Made by a program: the position numbers and the translations under genes
DNA from: Akkermansiaceae bacterium
Lineage (GTDB): Bacteria > Verrucomicrobiota > Verrucomicrobiia > Verrucomicrobiales > Akkermansiaceae
Direction of reading: 5' to 3'
Assembly: GCA_023301545.1 (NCBI GenBank)
Contig: JALZUI010000177.1
Span: 1-6,046, forward strand
DNA: 6,046 bases
Part shown: positions 1-4,438 of the stretch, one piece after another
Position numbering within the stretch: the stretch's first letter is position 1
How the letters are laid out: each line of letters opens with the position of its first letter
The notes under the pieces: model-generated
Seen by the model: the letters and a program-made list of their open reading frames with translations, nothing else
Told to the model about the DNA's origin: nothing
The model's database searches: none

Positions 1-14
1 CAAATCACTTTATC

Positions 15-743
15 ATGAAATCTTACCAATTAATCGGGCTCGTAGTGGCTTCCTTAGGGCTGTGTATCAGTTGTTCGGCAGAGAATGAAAATGAGAGTTC
101 AGAGAATTCGCCTAAGAGCGAAATTGAAGAGCTGAAGTCGGTCGAAAGCGAGGCTTGGTTAGAGTTACTGGCAGGGGATTCCCTATCTTTGTGGAAAAGC
201 CCACACGGTGATGAACTACCAGAAGGGTGGAGCTTAAATGAAGGGGTTCTTCATTTTAAAAAGGTACCTAAAAGCCGTCGCTCAGATTTAGTTATGAGGA
301 AGGATTATTTTAACTTTGAACTGAAGTTTGAGTTCAAGCTAGCGGTCGCTTCTAACAGTGGGCTGAAATACCGCACAGAAGGTGCTCTTGGTCTAGAGTA
401 CCAAGTGATTGATGATTTGGATTGTCCCGATATCAAAAAAGTAGAACATGAAACGGCTGCTATTTACGATATTATGAAGGCTGACGATCAGAAGAAGCTG
501 AATCCAGCAGGCGAGTGGAATAGCGCTCGCATCGTAGCAGATGGAAACAGAATCGAGCATTGGCTGAATGGTGAAAAAGTTGTCGCTACGGAGCTAGGTT
601 CAGAGGAATGGCAAAAGTATTTTCAAAAAAGTAAGTATAGGAGTAAGCCTAACTTCGGCACCTCGAAAGGACCGATTCTTATCCAAGATCACGGTGATGA
701 GGTCTCATACCGAAAGGTGTTTCTGAAAGAGCTCAGTAGATAG
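15..743 (+). CDS. DUF1080 (3-keto-disaccharide hydrolase-like) lipoprotein
   Basis: A 242-residue secreted protein with a single DUF1080 domain, a LamG/concanavalin-like beta-sandwich annotated as 3-keto-disaccharide hydrolase and abundant in Verrucomicrobia, Planctomycetes and Bacteroidetes. Residues 1-19 form a signal peptide ending C17-I-S-C20, so C20 is the likely lipidated cysteine, although Cys at -3 is unusual for a lipobox. Residues 21-45 are an acidic, Ser/Glu-rich linker. The domain spans about 47-241. Family hallmarks are visible: FNFELKFEFK at 99-108, NSG at 114-116 followed by KYR, EYQVIDD at 128-134, GEWN at 166-169, LNGE at 184-187 and the closing ILIQDHG at 221-227. It appears complete. 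Only 14 bases precede the ATG and they show no ribosome binding site, so promoter and operon context lie outside the window. Its neighbour is convergent and probably unrelated. The fold assignment is confident; the substrate is not determinable and carbohydrate processing at the cell surface is inferred. Confidence 0.88.
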   Translation: MKSYQLIGLVVASLGLCISCSAENENESSENSPKSEIEELKSVESEAWLELLAGDSLSLWKSPHGDELPEGWSLNEGVLHFKKVPKSRRSDLVMRKDYFNFELKFEFKLAVASNSGLKYRTEGALGLEYQVIDDLDCPDIKKVEHETAAIYDIMKADDQKKLNPAGEWNSARIVADGNRIEHWLNGEKVVATELGSEEWQKYFQKSKYRSKPNFGTSKGPILIQDHGDEVSYRKVFLKELSR

Positions 744-757
744 AACTACCTTCCTTC

Positions 758-781
758 TCGTCAAACTTGTTCAGTTGACGA
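758..781. terminator. Possible hairpin between convergent genes
   Basis: A perfect 7-bp inverted repeat, TCGTCAA (758-764) and TTGACGA (775-781), encloses a 10-base loop. It sits where the plus-strand DUF1080 gene and the minus-strand DUF1573 gene converge, and the stop codon of the minus-strand gene (771-773) falls in the loop. Neither side carries a U-run, so it is not a classical intrinsic terminator; it might act weakly in both directions or be coincidental. Confidence 0.3.
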
Positions 782-1412
782 TCGTAAGGAGTCGAAAGGA
801 CTGGTAGCGTGGAATTGTGCTATCGGTGGAAATAGTGATCACGTTGATGAGCTTTTTGTCCGCGTTTACAGGAGGAGTGACGGTAAGGCGGAATTGGCGT
901 TGTCCGTTTTCCTCCGCAAGGGGTGAAAACTCCATACTGAAATCATCATGAGAGGCTGAGGCCTGCGTGAGGTTAAAGGTATAGCCGCTGTGAACGGTGA
1001 TAATAAAAGATTTAGAGGCCAGTGCTTCTCCTTTTTTCCAGATGTGGCTCTTAGGCTCTAAAGTAAGGACTTGGGGGATAGATGCGAGAATACTAAGGGT
1101 CTGCTCTGGCTGGTTTTTGAACTTCAGGGTGACGTCCTTGCGGGTGGTTCCTTTGATGTTCGTGGTGTCTAAGGTGAACTTGAGAGCGCCTTTGGTTTCG
1201 CTTTTCCACTGGGCATTAGCGGTGTCAGCCGTGAGGCATCCGCAAAATATGTCTTGTTTGATGAGCTCAGTGTCTGAGCTGGCAGTGAAGGGGAATGAAA
1301 CCTCAACTGAGGGAACGCTAGGATCGAGCTCTAAGGATTGCTCCGCTTGTTCAAAGACGAGTTGAGCTTGTGCATAACACAAGCTGAGAAAGAGCGTGAA
1401 GAGCGTTTTCAT
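771..1412 (-). CDS. Secreted DUF1573 domain protein
   Basis: A 213-residue exported protein. Residues 1-16 are a signal peptide (MKTLFTLFLSL core) with a likely AQA-Q cleavage. Residues about 20-110 match the DUF1573 pattern, an Ig-like domain: an N-terminal strand, then D54-I-F-C57-G-C59 in place of the usual SCGC motif, a W69 about ten residues later, and the G-x-x-R-K-D-V-T-L-K-F strand at 88-98. Residues about 112-210 look like a second beta-rich Ig-like domain. The CxC pair is the notable chemical feature and could form a disulfide or bind metal, but that is untested. It is the last gene of the ECF sigma operon, with only 3 bases between the preceding stop and this ATG, so translation is probably coupled. 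The sequence before the start (TTGAGCAATAAGCC) has no good Shine-Dalgarno. A role in the envelope is inferred from export and operon context; no enzymatic activity is known for the family. Confidence 0.8.
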   Translation of the reverse strand: MKTLFTLFLSLCYAQAQLVFEQAEQSLELDPSVPSVEVSFPFTASSDTELIKQDIFCGCLTADTANAQWKSETKGALKFTLDTTNIKGTTRKDVTLKFKNQPEQTLSILASIPQVLTLEPKSHIWKKGEALASKSFIITVHSGYTFNLTQASASHDDFSMEFSPLAEENGQRQFRLTVTPPVNADKKLINVITISTDSTIPRYQSFRLLTIVN

Positions 1413-1415
1413 GGC

Positions 1416-1898
1416 TTATTGCTCAAGCTCAAGCACGATGAGAACTTTACCATTACGCCACTGAGGTCCAGTGAAGATCAAGGGGGTCCCAGGCTTGATA
1501 GTCAGAGTTTTCGTTGAGAAAATCTTTTGCTTGTTTTGCCAGAATGAGACTTCGACTTTGATTCCTTCGGCAGTGGTTTGCTTAGGTTCGTAGCTGAGCA
1601 TCATCGCATCAGAGCCTCTCATTGGTTTGAGCCAATTGGGGTAGCCTTTATAGACGTCCTGACGATCTGTGCCGAGAAGGTAGTAGGTGGCGAAGGGGAG
1701 CTTATTAGCGACAATCGTTCGCTGGAGAGCCCCACTTACAGGTGTTGCGTTTTGGCTGCTTTCGTTGCTGTTCGTAGCGTAGACGATAGAGCCTTTGAGC
1801 TTGCCGATAACTTCCTTACCAGGGTCCGCTTGGGCGTGGGCAATACAGCTGAACATAAGCCCTAGGAGGGAGCTGATTAGAACGGTACTAGTTTTCAT
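1416..1898 (-). CDS. Secreted protein of unknown function in sigma operon
   Basis: A 160-residue protein that I do not recognise. Residues 1-22 form a clear signal peptide with cleavage after AHA (A20-H-A22), giving a mature protein of about 138 residues with no further membrane segment. The mature part holds a Ser/Asn-rich stretch (T42-N-S-N-E-S-S), an aromatic patch with Y72-Y73 and W88, and a beta-rich C-terminus running from VEVSFWQNKQ at 115-124 to KVLIVLELE. It has no cysteine after the signal peptide, which has one at C18. Its ATG lies inside the end of the anti-sigma-like gene (11-bp overlap) and its stop is 3 bases before the DUF1573 gene, so it belongs to the same transcript and is probably translationally coupled. 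The best inference is a periplasmic or cell-surface component of the sigma-controlled response. The reading frame is well supported by the signal peptide and tight packing; the function is open. Confidence 0.8.
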   Translation of the reverse strand: MKTSTVLISSLLGLMFSCIAHAQADPGKEVIGKLKGSIVYATNSNESSQNATPVSGALQRTIVANKLPFATYYLLGTDRQDVYKGYPNWLKPMRGSDAMMLSYEPKQTTAEGIKVEVSFWQNKQKIFSTKTLTIKPGTPLIFTGPQWRNGKVLIVLELEQ

Positions 1899-2526
1899 AT
1901 AAAGGGTAATGAATGTGTGGAGTTACTTTGATCGGTTGTCTACGACTGGGGGGAGCCGGGTAGGAAAGAGCAAAGAGGTCGATATTATCCGGAATGGCAT
2001 CTAGTCCTTCGATCACAATGACGTTTTGCTCATCAACCGAAAGGAAATCAGCGGAGAGGTTATCATGGACGCTGTAAACCACAGGTTGGAGTTGCGAAGG
2101 TGCAGAGTACGCGTAGTTTTGCGACTGTGTGGGTTGTGAGCGCTTAAAGAAGGAGGTATTGACCAAGATGCCGAAGAGGAAGCAAGCGGCCATCCCTACG
2201 GCTACTTTGGCCCAGTTGAAGGAGGCTGCGGAGCGTTGCGGAAAGGCGGTAACCTTCTCTTGGAGGCGGGCGATTTCTTGCTCGTGTTCACGTTCCTGAG
2301 CGACCCGTTTCATGAGGGTATCTTGGAAGAGTTTACCTTGTGGGACTTCGAGATCGGAAGAGTATCGGGTATGGAGGGCTTCGGCGACAGGGGCGAATTC
2401 TTTAGGGTCAATCGCCCAGCTAGGATCTTCAGCGTGCATCTTTTTGAGCACGTCGAGTTCCTCGGGGTTGAGCTTTTCGCCATCCATCCAGCGGACCATG
2501 AGTTCTTCTGGAGATTTATCGTTCAT
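1888..2526 (-). CDS. Membrane-anchored anti-sigma factor-like protein
   Basis: A 212-residue single-pass membrane protein encoded directly after the ECF sigma factor. Residues 1-75 are cytoplasmic and helical, opening with a segment (SPEELMVRWMDGEKLNPEEL) that resembles the small sigma-binding helical region of verrucomicrobial anti-sigma proteins. Residues 75-95 are charged and probably coiled coil (QEREHEQEIARLQEKV). One membrane segment covers about 106-127 (core VAVGMAACFLFGILV) and is followed by KR. Residues 130-212 form the external part: a Gln/Ser/Tyr/Pro linker, then NVIVIEGLDAIPD at 168-180, and a Pro-rich tail. No HxxxCxxC zinc motif of classical ZAS anti-sigma factors is present. 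The start overlaps the sigma stop by 11 bp and its own stop overlaps the next gene by 11 bp. The anti-sigma role is inferred from topology and position, not from a recognisable conserved domain. Confidence 0.75.
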   Translation of the reverse strand: MNDKSPEELMVRWMDGEKLNPEELDVLKKMHAEDPSWAIDPKEFAPVAEALHTRYSSDLEVPQGKLFQDTLMKRVAQEREHEQEIARLQEKVTAFPQRSAASFNWAKVAVGMAACFLFGILVNTSFFKRSQPTQSQNYAYSAPSQLQPVVYSVHDNLSADFLSVDEQNVIVIEGLDAIPDNIDLFALSYPAPPSRRQPIKVTPHIHYPLYEN

Positions 2527-3163
2527 TTTTGAGTAGGGTTTGGAGTTTTTTACGGGCGTAGAACAGGCGGCTCATGACGGTTCCGAGGGTGTTATCGGTC
2601 ATGGCGGCGATTTCTTTATAATCGTATCCGTCGATTTCTCTGAGAATGATGACTTGTCGGTGCTCCATGGAGAGCTTTTCCATGGCGGTTTCGATTCTTT
2701 TAGCGAGCTCGGAATTCTCTAACTGCTTATCGGGAGCGATCGAGCTGCGGGGAGTGGTGCGGGCAGAGGGTTCGATGCTATCATCCGCTAGGATTTCGTC
2801 GTTAAATTCGCCAGCAGAAGTGATTTTACGCTTACGCATCCAGTCGTAAACGGTGTTGTGCGCGATGCGGTAGAGCCAGGTAGAAAACTTAGAGCGGTTT
2901 TCAAACTTAGGTAAGGCCTTCCATGCTTTGATAAAGGACTCTTGTGTGAGGTCCCAGGCATCTGCTTGGTTATGGAGCATGTTGTAGATCATGGAGTAGA
3001 TTTTCCCACGATGGAGTTCAACCAGTTGGTCAAACGCGCGCAAGTCCCCATTTTGCGCAGCTTTTACGAGGGTGCGCTCTTGCGCGGCAACCTCATCATT
3101 AGCTGGGCTAGTGGCTTCCTGTTGATCGTGTTCTGGAGGTTCTGACGGATCGTCCATACTCAT
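2516..3163 (-). CDS. RNA polymerase ECF-type sigma-70 factor (RpoE-like)
   Basis: A 215-residue extracytoplasmic-function sigma factor. Residues 1-30 are an acidic, poorly conserved leader. Sigma region 2 covers about 31-112, with the core-binding motif D71-L-T-Q-E-S-F-I-K-A-W81 and the -10 recognition/melting helix FSTWLYRIAHNTVYDWMRKR at 93-112. A variable Ser/Asp-rich linker follows (115-150), and region 4 covers about 155-211, with LSMEHRQVIILREIDGYDYK then EIAAMTDNTLGTVMSRL forming the helix-turn-helix for the -35 element. The length fits group 4 sigma factors; no region 1.1, region 3 or C-terminal extension is present. It is the first gene of a four-gene unit with its probable anti-sigma and two exported proteins, so autoregulation is likely but unproven. 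M1 is used as the start; M3 (ATG at 3155-3157) is an alternative. Upstream, AAAGAAAG about 7 bases before M1 is only a weak ribosome-binding candidate. Confidence 0.93.
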   Translation of the reverse strand: MSMDDPSEPPEHDQQEATSPANDEVAAQERTLVKAAQNGDLRAFDQLVELHRGKIYSMIYNMLHNQADAWDLTQESFIKAWKALPKFENRSKFSTWLYRIAHNTVYDWMRKRKITSAGEFNDEILADDSIEPSARTTPRSSIAPDKQLENSELAKRIETAMEKLSMEHRQVIILREIDGYDYKEIAAMTDNTLGTVMSRLFYARKKLQTLLKNER

Positions 3164-3241
3164 AATTCAACTTTCTTTGAGAATATTAGACAATGCAACA
3201 GTTTTCTGTAGGAGGGGGATCTGTGGACGATAAATGGGCAT

Positions 3242-3269
3242 AAAAAAAGGAACGGATAAATCCGTTCCT
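3242..3269 (-). terminator. Intrinsic terminator of hisG-ribosomal protein unit
   Basis: On the minus strand a perfect 9-bp stem (AGGAACGGA with TCCGTTCCT, plus-strand arms 3248-3256 and 3261-3269) with a 4-base loop is followed by seven consecutive T residues (plus-strand A-run 3242-3248, the last base shared with the stem). It lies 46 bases downstream of the 34-residue ribosomal protein gene and upstream of the sigma factor gene. It separates the hisG transcript from the sigma operon, implying that the sigma gene has its own promoter in roughly 3164-3241. Confidence 0.88.
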
Positions 3270-3315
3270 GATAAATACAATGTGTTTCAATTGTGAGGGC
3301 TGCTTGCCCAGTGTG

Positions 3316-3420
3316 TTACGATTTGTAACGAAGACGCTTCTTGTGACGGTTAGCCTTCATACGCTTAGAGCGCTTATGCTTACCAATCTTTGCCTTACGT
3401 TTTTTCTTAAGTGATCCCAT
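3316..3420 (-). CDS. Small basic ribosomal protein, AURKAIP1/COX24 type (bS22/mS38-like)
   Basis: A 34-residue protein, MGSLKKKRKAKIGKHKRSKR followed by MKANRHKKRLRYKS. Eighteen of the 34 residues are Lys or Arg and two are His, with no acidic residue. The opening MGS-x-KKKR-x-K, the central KHKRxKRxxxNRHK core and the total length match the short bacterial proteins annotated as AURKAIP1/COX24 domain-containing, related to the C-terminus of mitochondrial small-subunit protein mS38 and to mycobacterial bS22. Such proteins bind rRNA in the small subunit and are too short for many gene finders. It follows hisG by 23 bases on the same strand and precedes a strong terminator, so the two are probably co-transcribed. 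No Shine-Dalgarno is seen before the ATG (AATACACCACT). The family call is confident from composition and pattern; the exact ribosomal position is inferred from relatives. Confidence 0.85.
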   Translation of the reverse strand: MGSLKKKRKAKIGKHKRSKRMKANRHKKRLRYKS

Positions 3421-3443
3421 AGTGGTGTATTCTTATTGAGGGG

Positions 3444-4331
3444 TTAGAGAACGATCTTGTTGAGAGGGAATTCAATGATTCCTTCTGCACCATGTTCCTT
3501 AAGATCTGGAATGATCTGGCGGGCGACGGTTTCATCAATAATCGTTTCGAGCGCAACCCAATTCTCCTCACCTAGGAGCGGGCTAACGGTCGGGCGGCGG
3601 AGGGAGGGAAGCTTGTCGCATACTACGTCAAGCTGATCCTTCGGTAAATTCAGTTTGAGACCAACCTTGTCTCGAGCGAACATGGCGCCTTGGAGCATCA
3701 TAACAATGCGTTCCATTTTGGCTTTTTTCCACTCGTCAGCAGCGGCTTGCTTACTGGCGTAGAAGTGGGGGAAAGAGGTTAAGAGCGTGTCAACAATACG
3801 AAGTTTATTCGCTCTAATAGAGGAGCCCGTTTCAGTTACGTCAACGATGGCGTCAACGAGGTCAGGGACTTTTACTTCGGTCGCGCCCCAGGAGAATTCT
3901 AGGTCACAGTTCACGCCTTGTTTCTTAAGGTAGTTCTTAGTGATGTCGATTCCTTCGGTAGCGATGCGCTTGCCTTCGAGGTCTTGCACGGACTTAATAG
4001 GGGACTCTTCTGGAACAACTAGAACCCACTTCGTTGGTCGGTTAGAGGCGCGTGAGTATGGAAGTTCAGCCATATCTACGAGTCCATCGAGGTGACCTTG
4101 GGCCCAATCGAGACCAGTAATACCACAGTCGATAAATCCAGAGGAGATGTATTGTCCTACTTCTTGAGCACGAATGAGATAGAGATCGAGATCGCTGTCA
4201 TCACTTGAAGGACGGAGGCCGCGGTCAGAGACGTAAACGTTATAACCAGCCTTTTCAAAGAGGTCGAGGGTGCGCTCTTGGAGACTTCCTTTTGGAAGAG
4301 CGAGCTTTAGTTTATTAGGGTTTTCAGCCAT
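3444..4331 (-). CDS. hisG: ATP phosphoribosyltransferase, long form
   Basis: The 295-residue enzyme catalyses the first committed step of histidine biosynthesis: ATP plus 5-phosphoribosyl diphosphate gives phosphoribosyl-ATP and diphosphate (EC 2.4.2.17), in the cytoplasm. The start region KLKLALPKGSLQERTLDLFE (7-26) is the family N-terminus. GFIDCGITGLDW (65-76) and a basic NRPTKWVLVVPEES (97-110) follow. The PRPP-binding loop is intact at 159-175, with D164-V-T-E-T-G-S-S-I-R-A-N. The region from about 225 is the C-terminal regulatory ACT-like domain, ending with GAEGIIEFPLNKIV (281-294), so this is the long form that is usually feedback-inhibited by histidine and does not need HisZ. The length is normal for that class. 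No other his gene is next to it; its neighbour is a ribosomal protein gene. The start M1 has no Shine-Dalgarno. A sigma-70-like promoter lies 24 bases upstream, leaving no room for a his leader peptide. Confidence 0.97.
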   Translation of the reverse strand: MAENPNKLKLALPKGSLQERTLDLFEKAGYNVYVSDRGLRPSSDDSDLDLYLIRAQEVGQYISSGFIDCGITGLDWAQGHLDGLVDMAELPYSRASNRPTKWVLVVPEESPIKSVQDLEGKRIATEGIDITKNYLKKQGVNCDLEFSWGATEVKVPDLVDAIVDVTETGSSIRANKLRIVDTLLTSFPHFYASKQAAADEWKKAKMERIVMMLQGAMFARDKVGLKLNLPKDQLDVVCDKLPSLRRPTVSPLLGEENWVALETIIDETVARQIIPDLKEHGAEGIIEFPLNKIVL

Positions 4332-4354
4332 TAGGAAAGACGGAGGGGAAGAGA

Positions 4355-4382
4355 CTTATAGCGAATAAATCTTATGAATCAA
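4355..4382 (-). promoter_or_regulatory. Candidate sigma-70 promoter of hisG
   Basis: On the minus strand, TTGATT (plus 4377-4382) and TATAAG (plus 4355-4360) are separated by 16 bases. The first matches four of six bases of the -35 consensus and the second five of six of the -10 consensus. The predicted transcript start would leave a leader of under 20 bases before the hisG ATG, which excludes a leader-peptide attenuator. The call is based on consensus match and position only. Confidence 0.5.
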
Positions 4383-4397
4383 GCAGGTTTTTCATAA
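4372..4397. promoter_or_regulatory. AT-rich inverted repeat overlapping hisG -35
   Basis: TTATGAA (4372-4378) and TTCATAA (4391-4397) form a perfect 7-bp inverted repeat with a 12-base centre. It covers the predicted -35 hexamer of hisG, so it could be an operator. Alternatively it could be a weak terminator hairpin for the gene that ends at 4439, but the stem is AT-rich and no long U-run follows. It could also be chance in an AT-rich gap. Confidence 0.25.
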
Positions 4398-4438
4398 AAG
4401 GACGATGACTAAGATGAGTTAGAAAAAGAAGTAGAGAC

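Noticed and set aside
997..1365. Plus-strand open frame of 122 residues opposite the DUF1573 gene
   Set aside because: It lies entirely antisense to a gene with a signal peptide and a family match, has no domain-like pattern, and its composition is that of a shadow frame.
1578..1865. Plus-strand open frame of 95 residues opposite the unknown secreted protein
   Set aside because: The opposite strand has a clear signal peptide and is locked into an operon by an 11-bp overlap and a 3-bp gap; this frame has neither.
2236..3145. Several plus-strand open frames opposite the anti-sigma-like and sigma genes
   Set aside because: They are antisense to a certain ECF sigma factor and a coupled membrane protein; the frames overlap each other and show no family features.
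3164..3241. Promoter for the sigma operon (TAATAT with possible upstream hexamers, or an ECF-type GTCTAA)
   Set aside because: TAATAT on the minus strand is a fair -10 but no acceptable -35 lies 16-18 bases upstream, and no GGAAC element is at ECF spacing. A promoter must be here given the terminator just upstream, but I cannot place it.
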